This document shows positions 8,697 to 17,451 of a stretch of DNA of 64,000 nt, in pieces. The stretch's first letter is position 1; every line of letters begins with the position of its first letter. Source of the DNA: Chryseobacterium sp. MYb264 (lineage in GTDB: Bacteria; Bacteroidota; Bacteroidia; Flavobacteriales; Weeksellaceae); contig NZ_CP142422.1 in assembly GCF_035974275.1 (NCBI RefSeq), positions 2,790,001-2,854,000 of the forward strand, given 5' to 3'. The notes under the pieces are model-generated. The model saw only the letters and a list, made by a program, of their open reading frames with translations. It made no database searches and was not told where the DNA came from. Position numbers and translations under genes: made by a program.

Positions 8697-9495
8697 GGCG
8701 ACGGCAGATTTCATTAAAAACACGATTCAGGACACCCCTGATTTTGCGATTATTTTAGGTTCCGGACTGGGAAAACTTCAGGATGAGGTAGAAGCCCTTC
8801 ACATACTGGAATACAAAGACATTCCGAATTTTCCGCAAACCACGGTTACGGGACATAGCGGAAAGCTGATCTACGGAATTCTGGAAGGTAAAAAAGTGCT
8901 GATGATGAGTGGCCGTTTTCATTATTATGAAGGTCATTCCATGGAAACAGTAACTTTCCCGATACGTGTTTTCAAATTGCTGGGAATTCAAAATCTTATC
9001 CTTTCCAACGCTTGTGGCGGAGTAAATCCTGACTACAGTGTGGCGGATATCGTGATCTTAAAAGATCACATCAACATGATGCCTGAGCACCCGCTTCGTG
9101 GCAAAAATATCGATGAATTGGGACCTCGTTTCGTAGATATGAGTGAACCTTACAACAAAAAAATGATTTCAGTTGCCGAAAAGGCAGCTCAGGAAAACAA
9201 TATCAACATTCATCAGGGAGTTTATGTAGCATTGCAAGGTCCAACCTTTGAAACGCCTGCGGAATATGGAATGATTAAAGCCATCGGTGGTGACATGGTT
9301 GGAATGAGCACCGTTCCTGAAGTTATTGTAGCCAAGCATATGGAAATGGATTGTTTCTGTATTTCCGTGATCACCGATTTGGGCGGTTCCGATATTGCCT
9401 TTGCCGTTTCTCATGAAGAAGTTCTGAATGCTGCGAATAAAGCAATGCCGAATGTAATTGCACTGGTGAAAGGCCTGGTAAAAAATTATCAGTAA
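8680..9495 (+). CDS. punA: Purine nucleoside phosphorylase, trimeric class
   Basis: This 271-aa enzyme cleaves guanosine and inosine nucleosides with phosphate in purine salvage. Visible motifs are ILGSGLGKL (phosphate loop), TTVTGHSG, GRFHYYEGHSM, NACGGVNP (purine site), LQGPTFETPAEYGM and VGMSTVPEV. These define the PNP-I (PunA/DeoD2-like) family. The ATG at 8680 lies inside the end of lpxK, so the two form one transcript. The pairing of lipid A and salvage functions looks like simple neighbourhood rather than shared pathway. Confidence 0.92.
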   Translation: MLEKIKATADFIKNTIQDTPDFAIILGSGLGKLQDEVEALHILEYKDIPNFPQTTVTGHSGKLIYGILEGKKVLMMSGRFHYYEGHSMETVTFPIRVFKLLGIQNLILSNACGGVNPDYSVADIVILKDHINMMPEHPLRGKNIDELGPRFVDMSEPYNKKMISVAEKAAQENNINIHQGVYVALQGPTFETPAEYGMIKAIGGDMVGMSTVPEVIVAKHMEMDCFCISVITDLGGSDIAFAVSHEEVLNAANKAMPNVIALVKGLVKNYQ

Positions 9496-9571
9496 GCCTT
9501 TATAGAAAACCTCAATCTCTTAAATTTTTACTAAATAATAAGAAACCAGTTTCAAATTGCGTTTCATTGTT

Positions 9572-9579
9572 TAGATTTG
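9572..9579 (+). promoter_or_regulatory. TAnnTTTG promoter box
   Basis: TAGATTTG lies 20 bp before the ATG at 9600. No clear -33 TTG at proper spacing. A five-codon mini-ORF (9586-9603, MKLKK) ends on the A of the gene's own ATG. Confidence 0.35.
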
Positions 9580-9599
9580 CATAAAATGAAACTGAAAAA

Positions 9600-10115
9600 A
9601 TGAGAAAGTTACTTTTAATTTTAATGATAAGCATTTTCGGGCTAAGCTATGCGCAGGAGGTTCCGAAAGTTTTAAAAACTAGTTTTTCTAAAGAAGCTTT
9701 GGCTCAGAAACTGGAAAACAAAGAAGGAAAAACTGTAACAATACAACAAATTCTTGATCAGCATAAAGGAAAAGTTCTAGTGATCGATTTCTGGGCCGGA
9801 TGGTGCAGAGATTGTTTAAAAGCACTTCCTAAAGCTAAAGAACTGGAGGAAAGTAATAAAAATATTGATTTTGTATTCCTTTCACTAGACCGTTCGAGAG
9901 AAGGTTTTGAAAAAAGTCTTGAACGATTTGAAATGAAAGACAAAGAGAATTATTGGTTTTCCACAGGTTGGAAAAATGCTTTCAACAATTATATTGACCT
10001 GAACTGGATTCCTAGATATATGGTGATCGATCAGAAATCAGCGATTGCAAAATATTATGCTATTTCTCCGGAAGATCCTGAAATCCAAACAACAATTAAT
10101 AAATTACTTAAATAA
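9600..10115 (+). CDS. Thioredoxin-fold protein, TlpA/ResA-like
   Basis: A 171-aa exported protein. Signal peptide MRKLLLILMISIFGLSYAQ, then a thioredoxin fold with the active site in FWAGWCRDCLKALP (Cys-Arg-Asp-Cys, about residues 71-74) and the cis-Pro loop at NWIPRYMVID. TlpA/ResA-like proteins act as periplasmic disulfide reductases or oxidoreductases. The Arg-Asp pair between the cysteines is unusual compared with CxPC but common in flavobacterial TlpA relatives. No obvious partner gene is adjacent, so its substrate is unknown. Confidence 0.8.
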   Translation: MRKLLLILMISIFGLSYAQEVPKVLKTSFSKEALAQKLENKEGKTVTIQQILDQHKGKVLVIDFWAGWCRDCLKALPKAKELEESNKNIDFVFLSLDRSREGFEKSLERFEMKDKENYWFSTGWKNAFNNYIDLNWIPRYMVIDQKSAIAKYYAISPEDPEIQTTINKLLK

Positions 10116-10136
10116 GTTTAAAGGCTAAGGTTGAGG

Positions 10137-10156
10137 TTTTAGGTCAATACCTAAAA
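10137..10156. terminator. Small hairpin between two genes
   Basis: TTTTAGGT and ACCTAAAA form a perfect 8-bp stem around CAAT, 20 bp after the thioredoxin-like gene. No strong T-tract follows, so it may act as a weak terminator. Confidence 0.4.
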
Positions 10157-10203
10157 TCTAAATCCTGCAGTCTAATAAAATATTGAATCCATATCTTTGC
10201 GGT

Positions 10204-11298
10204 ATGGATTTTTCTTTTCCCGTTCGCAAAATCATTCATGTTGATATGGACGCATTCTATGCATCCGTAGAGCAGCATGATGATCCTACTCTGAAAGGGA
10301 AACCTATTGCCGTGGGAGGCCAGCATCGTGGTGTTGTTGCTGCGGCAAGTTACGAAGCCCGAAAATTTGGAGTTCGTTCTGCAATGCCCAGTAAAACAGC
10401 CAAAGAAAAATGCCCGCACCTGATCTTTGTCCCGCCGCGTTTTGCCCGTTATAAAGAAATTTCAAAAAAAATTCGGGAAATTTTTCACGAATACACCGAT
10501 CTGGTAGAACCTCTTTCTCTGGATGAAGCCTATCTGGATGTTACCGAAAATAAAAAGGGAATAGAATCTGCCAATCAGATTGCTAAAGAAATTCGTCAGA
10601 AAATTTTTGAAGCCACAGGATTAACTGCTTCAGCCGGAATTTCCGTCAATAAATTTTTAGCTAAAGTGGCTTCAGATATTAATAAACCAAACGGACAGAA
10701 AACGATTCATCCCGACAAGCTTGAGGAATTTCTCGAAGAATTACCCGTTGAAAAATTTTATGGTGTCGGAAAGGTTACAGCTAATAAAATGTTCAGCCTT
10801 GGAATTTATAAAGGAAAGGATTTAAAGAAAAGGTCGATAGAAGATCTGACAAGAATGTTCGGAAAATCTGGTGGATATTATTACAATGTTGTTCGCGGAA
10901 TTCATAACTCCGAGGTAAAACCTCATCGGATACAGAAAAGTGTAGCGGTGGAGAGAACTTTTTTTGAAGATCTTTTTGATGAGCAGCAGGTCAACGAAAA
11001 ACTGGAAAGTTTAAGTGACGAACTTCATACCCGACTGCAGAAAAATAAAATATTGGGACGAACTTTAACGCTGAAAATTAAATATAAAGATTTCTCGCTT
11101 TTTACACGAAGTATAACTAAGGAGGAATACTTTACATCACCTGAAGAATATTTCAAAACTGGAAAAAAACTTTGGGAACTGAGACCATTCGACAAACCTG
11201 TCCGTTTGCTGGGTTTATCGTTATCGCACCTCAACACGGAAGAAAAAAAACAGGTTTCCGTTCAACTAAAAATCCCGTTTTCAGAATTTGAGAATTGA
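10204..11298 (+). CDS. dinB: DNA polymerase IV (Y family)
   Basis: A 364-aa translesion polymerase from the ATG at 10204. It shows the first catalytic motif HVDMDAFYASVE, the second PLSLDEAYLDV with its DE pair, ASAGISVNKFLAK, the helix-hairpin-helix VEKFYGVGKVTANKM, and a C-terminal little-finger domain ending KIPFSEFE. The start is fixed by the conserved MDFSFPVRKIIHVDMD; the in-frame ATG at 10183 is less likely. TATCTTTG at 10192-10199 is a -7 box four bases before the ATG. Expression may be damage-induced in relatives, but no operator is recognised here. Confidence 0.93.
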   Translation: MDFSFPVRKIIHVDMDAFYASVEQHDDPTLKGKPIAVGGQHRGVVAAASYEARKFGVRSAMPSKTAKEKCPHLIFVPPRFARYKEISKKIREIFHEYTDLVEPLSLDEAYLDVTENKKGIESANQIAKEIRQKIFEATGLTASAGISVNKFLAKVASDINKPNGQKTIHPDKLEEFLEELPVEKFYGVGKVTANKMFSLGIYKGKDLKKRSIEDLTRMFGKSGGYYYNVVRGIHNSEVKPHRIQKSVAVERTFFEDLFDEQQVNEKLESLSDELHTRLQKNKILGRTLTLKIKYKDFSLFTRSITKEEYFTSPEEYFKTGKKLWELRPFDKPVRLLGLSLSHLNTEEKKQVSVQLKIPFSEFEN

Positions 11299-11346
11299 TA
11301 ATCTCGATTTTTTTCGCTAAATTGTTAATACCAAATTTTACAATTT

Positions 11347-12825
11347 ATGAATGAAACGATGATTCAGTTTTTCCACTGGTATTCAGACGGGGATGGAAAG
11401 CTTTGGAAAGAGGCAGAGCAGAACGCAGATTATTTATCAGAATTAGGAATCACTTCGGTGTGGTTTCCGCCTGCTTACAAAGGCGCAAACGGTGGTCATT
11501 CTATTGGCTACGACGCTTATGATCTTTTTGATCTCGGTGAATTCGACCAGAAAGGAACGGTTCCCACAAAATACGGCACCAAAGACGATTATATTAAAGC
11601 AATTAAAGCTTTAAAAGAGAAAAATATTCAGGTAATTGTTGATATTGTTTTAGGACATAAAGGTGGCGGTGACGAGCTGGAAACTTTTAAAGCTGTAAAA
11701 GTAGATGAAGAAAATCGTGAGAAAATAATTTCAGACGAAATCGAAATTCAATCCTATACCAAATTTACATTTCCCGGAAGAGAAAAAAAATATTCAGATT
11801 TTGAATGGAATTTCACTTGTTTCAGCGGCGTAGATTATGCGGAAGGAATGGATTCTCATATCTACAAAATTAAAAATGAATACGGAACCGGCTGGGAACA
11901 GATGATCGATGATGAAAAAGGGAATTACGATTATCTGATGTTTAATGATGTGGAACACCGTAATCCTTTTGTGCGCGAAGAGCTTAACAACTGGGCAAAA
12001 TGGTATTTTGATGAAACCGATTTCGATGGTGTACGATTGGATGCTTTAAAACATATTTCCTTTGATTTTTATAAAGAATGGCTCACTTTATTGCGTTCTA
12101 ATTCCGGAAAGAATATTTTTGCGGTCGGAGAATACTGGGCACCCGGACAATTAAATTTATTACAAAAATACATTGAAGCCACCGAAGGATGTATGAGTCT
12201 TTTCGACAGCTCACTTCACAACAATTTCCATACGGCTTCTCATGAGGGAGGCTCTTATGATCTGCGACGGATTTTTGATGAAACGCTTACCCAAGCAGAC
12301 CCGCTTCACTCGGTGAGTCTGGTTGATAATCATGATACGCAACCTTTGCAGGATTTGGAAGCTCCTGTTGAAAAATGGTTTAAACCTTTGGCTTATGCAC
12401 TTATCTTATTGAGAAAAGATGGTTATCCATGTATATTTTATCCCGATTTATACGGTGCACATTATGTGGATAAAGACAGAGAAGGCAATGATCAGGAAAT
12501 ATTTTTGGATAAAGTTGACGGAATTGAAGAACTGTTAAAAGCAAGAAAATACCATGCGTATGGCGAAGAAAAAGATTATTTTGAGGATGCCAACTGTTTG
12601 GGCTGGGTTCGTGAAGGCGATGAAGAACATTCAGGATGTGCCGTTGTTTTAAGCAATAAAGAAGCCTACGAAAAACCTATGGAAGTGGGTGAAAAATATA
12701 TCGGACAGGAATTTTATGATTTCCTGGGAAGATTTGAAAAAACAGTGACCATCGATGAAAACGGTTGGGGAAATTTCCCTGTTCCGGCCGGAAATGTAAG
12801 TGTTTGGATACCTAAATCTGAATAA
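11347..12825 (+). CDS. amyA: Cytoplasmic alpha-amylase (GH13)
   Basis: A 492-aa enzyme without signal peptide, closely resembling E. coli AmyA in order and spacing (FHWYSDGDGKLWKE, PPAYKGANGG, GYDAYDLFDLGEFDQKG). It would hydrolyse alpha-1,4 glucans inside the cell. Nucleophile Asp232 is in GVRLDALKH, acid/base Glu262 in VGEYW, and the transition-state Asp330 in LVDNHDTQ. Conserved region I, normally DxxxNH, reads DIVLGH (residues 99-104): the Asn that usually helps bind calcium is Gly. The gene is monocistronic with a strong terminator. Confidence 0.9.
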   Translation: MNETMIQFFHWYSDGDGKLWKEAEQNADYLSELGITSVWFPPAYKGANGGHSIGYDAYDLFDLGEFDQKGTVPTKYGTKDDYIKAIKALKEKNIQVIVDIVLGHKGGGDELETFKAVKVDEENREKIISDEIEIQSYTKFTFPGREKKYSDFEWNFTCFSGVDYAEGMDSHIYKIKNEYGTGWEQMIDDEKGNYDYLMFNDVEHRNPFVREELNNWAKWYFDETDFDGVRLDALKHISFDFYKEWLTLLRSNSGKNIFAVGEYWAPGQLNLLQKYIEATEGCMSLFDSSLHNNFHTASHEGGSYDLRRIFDETLTQADPLHSVSLVDNHDTQPLQDLEAPVEKWFKPLAYALILLRKDGYPCIFYPDLYGAHYVDKDREGNDQEIFLDKVDGIEELLKARKYHAYGEEKDYFEDANCLGWVREGDEEHSGCAVVLSNKEAYEKPMEVGEKYIGQEFYDFLGRFEKTVTIDENGWGNFPVPAGNVSVWIPKSE

Positions 12826-12843
12826 ATTAAATACTTAAAAAAT

Positions 12844-12880
12844 ATAAAGCATACACAACCAAATGTGTATGCTTTATTTT
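12844..12880 (+). terminator. Strong terminator after amyA
   Basis: A perfect 14-bp stem (ATAAAGCATACACA / TGTGTATGCTTTAT) with a 6-base loop, followed by TTTATT. It could serve both amyA and the convergent peptide gene. Confidence 0.85.
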
Positions 12881-12891
12881 ATTATTAATGA

Positions 12892-13053
12892 TTAGCAAAA
12901 AATATGTTGGCAGCTCCACATATCCATCGCCCATTCGCAGCAATAGCCATCTTCATTATAATTGCAACAATGTCTGTTACGAATACCAATTCCGGCTTTT
13001 ACTGTTTTAAGTTGTTCACGATCGATCTTTTTTAAATTTTGTTTGTTTTTCAT
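12892..13053 (-). CDS. Cys-rich bacteriocin-like peptide (53 aa)
   Basis: This short reading frame has an ATG at 13053 and TAA at 12892. Its leader (MKNKQNLKKIDREQLKTVKAG) is split here as MKNKQNLKK and IDREQLKTVKAG. It matches the leader style of Chryseobacterium bacteriocin-like peptides, which usually end in Gly-Gly; here it is Ala-Gly. The following ~32-residue core has six Cys in a CC...CC...C...C pattern plus several His and Trp. No modification or export gene is adjacent. The sequence and placement beside a terminator support a real small gene. Antimicrobial or other RiPP activity is inference only. Confidence 0.6.
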   Translation of the reverse strand: MKNKQNLKKIDREQLKTVKAGIGIRNRHCCNYNEDGYCCEWAMDMWSCQHIFC

Positions 13054-13156
13054 GATTGATATATTTTACGTTTAGTCCCTTTAAATATACACAAAATATC
13101 ACAAAATAATGAATATAATTTAAAAATTATTAAATAAAGGGATATATAATACAATT

Positions 13157-14509
13157 TTATTCTGTCGAAAAATTTAGTTTTCGAAGGTTTAGAATTTCCG
13201 GTAAATCTGTATTGGAAATCTTACCTGTTCGAACAAATTCTGCCCATGCAGAACGAATTTTTTTCCCGTGTTTATCCACCGTTTCCCAAGCAATATCTTT
13301 CAGTAAATCTGCCGTTTTCCAAGCTTCTTTATCTGCAAAAATCAGAGGAAGATCAATACAATGAGGAGCACCTAAAGAATTAGTTTTCAATTGAGAATGA
13401 ATACTGAACAAATAAATATCCCCTCCGGCTTCTGCATAGTTTTCAGCAAAGATCTTCGCCGGCTTTCCATAAATTATGTCAGTGGTTAACCTGATCAGCT
13501 TATTTAAAATATTTAAACCAATTCCTTTTCCGAAATATCGGTTCAGTTTTTCTGAAGTTTTTAAATAAAAGGAAGTTTCATCATGATTGAATCCTATCAG
13601 CACGTCATATTTTTTTGCAATCTGTTTCCACTTTTCGATCGATTCATTTTCTGAACATAAAGGAGGAAAACCATACTGAATACCAAAAGGCATCGCCGCT
13701 TTTAAGCCATACTTCATTACCGACGGAACAAAACTGCGATATTCATCCATCATTTTTAAAACATCTTTTTCATCTTTCAAATGCTCTGTTTTTCTAAGAA
13801 ATTCTTCAGACATTTTCTGACGGTTATGTCGTAATCCTAACGGTGCACTTTGGATAATTACCCGCTGAAACAACCCTTCTACTCCATCCGAAATCATTAA
13901 ATGAGCAATGGCATCGCCACCGGAAGACTGTCCTAACAAAGTTACATTTTTGGAATCGCCGCCAAAACCATGAATATTATGATGAATCCATCTTAAAGCT
14001 TCAATAATATCAAACAATCCCAAGTTGGGAATTCTATACCCGTTGCCTCCCAGAAATCCAAATAATCCCAATCTGAAAGTAACCGTAACCACGATTATGT
14101 TTTGTTCTTTAACCCAAACCGAAGGATTGGAAGTCGGAAGATCTCCACAGCCAATTTCGTGTGACCCGCCATGAATCCAAACTACAATGGGTAGTTTTTC
14201 ATTTTCATTAATAAACTCCGGACGAAAAACAGAAAGATACTGGGAAGACTCATCAACTTCAAAACTTTCAATATGGGTCGGGCCGATCATTCTTTCAACC
14301 AACGGACTGATCGTTTGCGGGCAAACTGGTATTTTTTCAGGGAAAATAATTTCCGAAGGAGAATTTTCTATCGGAACAGGCTTTTGATAACGCTCCGATC
14401 GAGCATAGCGAATGCTTTTAGCTTCAATAATTCCATTTTCCTTTAAGGCTAAAATTTTCCCAAAAGGAGTTTGAAAAGTATGAGTTCTAAGATGTTGTTG
14501 TGATGTCAT
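13157..14509 (-). CDS. Type-B carboxylesterase
   Basis: A 450-aa alpha/beta hydrolase starting at ATG 14509 (MTSQQHLRTH); an ATG nine codons upstream lacks family support. It shows the oxyanion loop WIHGGSHEIG, the nucleophile elbow GQSSGGD (Ser), the acidic residue region HDETSFY, and the His region LGAPHCIDLP. No signal peptide is seen, so it is likely cytoplasmic. The elbow has Gln/Ser where the family mostly has GESAGG. It lies downstream of an AraC regulator on the same strand, 172 bp away. Substrate is unknown; para-nitrobenzyl-esterase-like ester hydrolysis is expected. Confidence 0.8.
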   Translation of the reverse strand: MTSQQHLRTHTFQTPFGKILALKENGIIEAKSIRYARSERYQKPVPIENSPSEIIFPEKIPVCPQTISPLVERMIGPTHIESFEVDESSQYLSVFRPEFINENEKLPIVVWIHGGSHEIGCGDLPTSNPSVWVKEQNIIVVTVTFRLGLFGFLGGNGYRIPNLGLFDIIEALRWIHHNIHGFGGDSKNVTLLGQSSGGDAIAHLMISDGVEGLFQRVIIQSAPLGLRHNRQKMSEEFLRKTEHLKDEKDVLKMMDEYRSFVPSVMKYGLKAAMPFGIQYGFPPLCSENESIEKWKQIAKKYDVLIGFNHDETSFYLKTSEKLNRYFGKGIGLNILNKLIRLTTDIIYGKPAKIFAENYAEAGGDIYLFSIHSQLKTNSLGAPHCIDLPLIFADKEAWKTADLLKDIAWETVDKHGKKIRSAWAEFVRTGKISNTDLPEILNLRKLNFSTE

Positions 14510-14681
14510 GTGATATTGGCTTTTAGCAGTAAGCAATTGGCTTTAAGCTAATTTCAATCACAATTTACGATTTTTTTTGCTAGTTGATGGTTTTTGGTTG
14601 ATAGTTGCTGGTTTAAGATTCTATCTAAAAAAGCCATTAACTTCCAGCCTCCCGCTTCCGGCTTCCAACCGGCATAAAAAA

Positions 14682-15581
14682 TTAATTCAATGCTTTAAAT
14701 TCGCTTGGAGAAATTCCAACTTTACTTTTAAACAATCGTGTAAAATGCTGTGGATATTTAAAACCGAGATCGAAAGAAATTTCGCTGATCGATTTCGAAG
14801 GAAAGAAAATCTGCTCTTTGGCCACTTCTATCAATTTATTATGAATATATTCCTGTGCGGAAATTCCCAGTTCTTTTTTGATCAGATCTCCGAAATAATT
14901 AGCAGAAAGATTGAGCTGTTCAGCAAAATAATTAACCATTGGAAAACCTAGACTTTTAGGTTTGTCAGATTTTAAATATTCATCCAAAGAATTTTCAAAC
15001 TTACCAATAACGCCCTGATTTACGTGATCTCTAGTCAGAAATTGGCGATCATAAAAACGCATACAGTAATTCAGGAACAATTCGATATTATTTACAATTA
15101 AAGATTTGCTGTGCTTATCGATGGATTGTTCTAATTCAAGCTTAATATTTTTAAAACATTCTAAGATAATTTCACGCTCTTTTTCAGAAAGATGTAAGGC
15201 CTCGTGAACTTCGTAAGAAAAGAAATTATAGTCTTTTATATTTTTTCCTAGATTGGTTCCTTTAATCAGATCCGGATGAAATATCAAAGCATATCCTCCC
15301 GGCTGAACGTAATTTCCGTCATTATTAATTCCGTAGATCTGCCCAGGCGCAATAAAAACCAAAGTTCCTTCCTGATAATCGTAGCTGTGCTTTCCATAAT
15401 GCATATCGCCGCACATAATATCTTTCAGAAAAACTGTATAAAAACCAAACGTTCTTCTGAACTGGCAGATGGGATCTGACTTTGAAAAATCAATGATACT
15501 CACCAGCGGATGCAGGGTTTCATGGTTCGCCATCTTATTATATTCCGAAACGCTGCTATAAACCTCAACCTTTTGATCTTC
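14682..15581 (-). CDS. AraC-family transcriptional regulator
   Basis: A protein of 299 aa if started at the ATG at 15581 (MEDQKVEVYSS). The first ~170 residues form a cupin-like sensor domain (GTLVFIAPGQIYG). The last ~100 form the two AraC helix-turn-helix units (FAEQLNLSANYFGDLIK, then SEISFDLGFKYPQHFTRLFK). It diverges from the alcohol dehydrogenase gene at 15757, with a 175-bp shared upstream region. Control of that gene is the simplest inference. The inducer is unknown. Confidence 0.85.
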   Translation of the reverse strand, partial: EDQKVEVYSSVSEYNKMANHETLHPLVSIIDFSKSDPICQFRRTFGFYTVFLKDIMCGDMHYGKHSYDYQEGTLVFIAPGQIYGINNDGNYVQPGGYALIFHPDLIKGTNLGKNIKDYNFFSYEVHEALHLSEKEREIILECFKNIKLELEQSIDKHSKSLIVNNIELFLNYCMRFYDRQFLTRDHVNQGVIGKFENSLDEYLKSDKPKSLGFPMVNYFAEQLNLSANYFGDLIKKELGISAQEYIHNKLIEVAKEQIFFPSKSISEISFDLGFKYPQHFTRLFKSKVGISPSEFKALN

Positions 15582-15756
15582 CATGAAATACACTTTTATT
15601 CTTATTCAAAATTACCACTTTCCGGCGGACATTTCACCGTTTCAGTAAAATTGGTAAATCTTTCGGTAATTTATATAAGTATTTTTATCTTTAAACTATC
15701 GACTTTTGTATCAGAAAAAATCGAAATATTTAAAATTTAAACGAAACGAAAGACAA

Positions 15757-16812
15757 ATGAGTACATTCACAGTAAAAGCTTACGGAGCTGAATCTAAGAC
15801 AACGGATTTAAAAGAATTAAATATTGAAAGAAGAGAAGTAACGCCTCAAGATGTAGAAATTGAAATTCTATATTGCGGAGTTTGCCACTCGGATCTTCAT
15901 ACAGCAAGAAATGACTGGGGCGGCTCTATGTATCCTGCGGTTCCGGGACACGAAATTGTGGGAAGAGTTACCAACGTAGGAAGTGGGGTTTCTAAATTTA
16001 AAGTTGGAGATCTGGCTGCTGTAGGTTGCATGGTAGATTCTTGTGGCGAATGCGAAAGCTGTAAACACGATCTTGAGCAATATTGCCAAAACGGTTTTAC
16101 AGGAACTTATAACGGGCACGATAAACATTTGGGCGGACAGACTTTCGGAGGATATTCTCAAAAAGTAGTTGTTGACGAAGGTTTTGTATTAAGCGTGCCT
16201 GAAAACTTGGATCTGGCTGCCGTTGCACCACTTCTTTGCGCGGGAATCACAACTTGGTCGCCTTTGAGACATTGGAACGTTGGTCCGAATTCTAAAGTGG
16301 CAGTTGTAGGTTTGGGAGGTTTGGGACACATGGCGATTAAACTGGCAAAAGGTTTAGGTGCTGAAGTTACTTTATTCTCAAGGACTCCTGGAAAAACGGA
16401 AGATGCTAAAAAATTAGGAGCAGATCACGTGGTGATTTCTACGGAGCAAGATCAGATGGATGCTGTAAAAGGAAAATTCGATGTTATTATCGATACGGTT
16501 CCTTACGAGCACGACATCAACCCTTATATGCACACCGTTGCCCTGAACGGAACTTTAGTATTGGTAGGTTTTGTAGGTGAATTTGAAAATGAATCTCCAA
16601 GCACAAGACCCATGATTTTCCAACGTCGTTCTGTAGCAGGATCATTGATCGGAGGAATTGCTGAAACTCAGGAATTACTTGATTTCTGCGGACAGCATAA
16701 TATCGTTTCTGATATTGAATTGATCAAGATGCAGGATATTAACGAGGCGTATGAAAGAATGCTGAAAAGCGACGTAAAATACCGTTTCGTGATTGATATG
16801 CAATCTCTATAA
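15757..16812 (+). CDS. Zinc-dependent NAD(P) alcohol dehydrogenase, YahK/CAD type
   Basis: A 351-aa medium-chain dehydrogenase from the ATG at 15757. Catalytic zinc ligands are in YCGVCHSDLH and PGHEIVGRV; the structural zinc site is DSCGECESCKHDLEQYC. The Rossmann motif is VVGLGGLGHMAIKLAK. The sequence closely follows E. coli YahK (PLLCAGITTWSPLRHW, GGIAETQELLDFC, YERMLKSDVKYRFVID), which reduces a broad range of aldehydes. It is divergent from an AraC regulator. The physiological aldehyde is unknown. Confidence 0.9.
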   Translation: MSTFTVKAYGAESKTTDLKELNIERREVTPQDVEIEILYCGVCHSDLHTARNDWGGSMYPAVPGHEIVGRVTNVGSGVSKFKVGDLAAVGCMVDSCGECESCKHDLEQYCQNGFTGTYNGHDKHLGGQTFGGYSQKVVVDEGFVLSVPENLDLAAVAPLLCAGITTWSPLRHWNVGPNSKVAVVGLGGLGHMAIKLAKGLGAEVTLFSRTPGKTEDAKKLGADHVVISTEQDQMDAVKGKFDVIIDTVPYEHDINPYMHTVALNGTLVLVGFVGEFENESPSTRPMIFQRRSVAGSLIGGIAETQELLDFCGQHNIVSDIELIKMQDINEAYERMLKSDVKYRFVIDMQSL

Positions 16813-16832
16813 ATCTTCGTATATTTTAACTG

Positions 16833-16870
16833 AAAGGCTCTTCATTTTTGGAGGGTCTTTTTTGTTTTTT
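16833..16870 (+). terminator. Terminator after the alcohol dehydrogenase
   Basis: An imperfect stem (AAAGGCTC / GAGGGTCTTT) followed by a long T-rich run. Confidence 0.6.
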
Positions 16871-16887
16871 TAGTTGATAGTTGTTGG

Positions 16888-16908
16888 TTGATGGTTGATG
16901 GTTGATGG
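16888..16908. repeat. Tandem repeat TTGATGG x3
   Basis: Three perfect 7-bp units, within a longer TTG-rich stretch. Similar words occur at 14577-14620. Low-complexity intergenic sequence. Confidence 0.7.
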
Positions 16909-16938
16909 TTATTAGTTTACAGTATATTAGTTGTATTA

Positions 16939-16986
16939 CTACATTGTTACATTGCTACATTGCTACATTGTTACATTGCTACATTT
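16939..16986. repeat. Six tandem 8-bp units (CTACATTG/TTACATTG)
   Basis: Six back-to-back 8-mers alternate CTACATTG and TTACATTG, the last ending in T. The array runs into the 3' end of the HxlR gene and encodes its last residues and stop. Confidence 0.85.
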
Positions 16987-17349
16987 CTCATCGTATTTTC
17001 CCTCCATGTCTTTAAAAGCCCATTCCGCCATAGAGTGAATTACCGGAATTAATCCTTTTCCGGCTTCGCTTAATTCGTAGGTTACGTGGGGAGGAACAAC
17101 AGGTTTTGCCGTTCTGATGACCAAGCCATCGTTTTCCAGCTGCTTTAAATGCTGAATCAACATTTTTTCTGTTACAGCAGGAATGGCGCGCTTCAATTCG
17201 CTGTATCGTTTATCACCGTTCGAAAGATGATATAAAATAATCGGTTTCCAAAATCCTCCGATTTTCTCCATCACATACGTTACAGGGCATAAATCGAGTG
17301 CATATTTTTTATTCTGCTGAATGGTTGAACTTTCTTTAATAGCTGTCAT
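16963..17349 (-). CDS. HxlR-family transcriptional regulator
   Basis: A 128-aa winged-helix regulator. The start region DLCPVTYVMEKIGGFWKPIIL carries the conserved Cys (residue 21) that acts as the redox or electrophile sensor in YodB/QorR-type members. RYSELKRAIPAVTEKMLIQHL is the recognition helix region. It diverges from an NmrA-type oxidoreductase gene, with a palindromic operator between them, which matches the usual QorR/QorB-like arrangement. The last residues (SNVTM) are encoded by an 8-bp tandem repeat, so the C-terminus is probably variable among strains. Confidence 0.88.
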   Translation of the reverse strand: MTAIKESSTIQQNKKYALDLCPVTYVMEKIGGFWKPIILYHLSNGDKRYSELKRAIPAVTEKMLIQHLKQLENDGLVIRTAKPVVPPHVTYELSEAGKGLIPVIHSMAEWAFKDMEGKYDEKCSNVTM

Positions 17350-17369
17350 AATTAAACATACTTTAGGGT

Positions 17370-17406
17370 AAGTACTTGTATAAAAGTAAGTACAAATATA
17401 CCTTTG
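17370..17406 (+). promoter_or_regulatory. Promoter with HxlR-type operator
   Basis: TTG (17376-17378), a 20-bp spacer and TACCTTTG (17399-17406) form a Bacteroidetes promoter for the NmrA-type gene. GTACTT (17372-17377) and AAGTAC (17388-17393) make an inverted repeat with 10-bp spacing. The first arm is itself inside the palindrome AAGTACTT. It overlaps the -33 region, as expected for repression. Confidence 0.65.
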
Positions 17407-17451
17407 TATCAGGAAATAAAAAAATAATTATCAACAAAAAATAAAATTATT

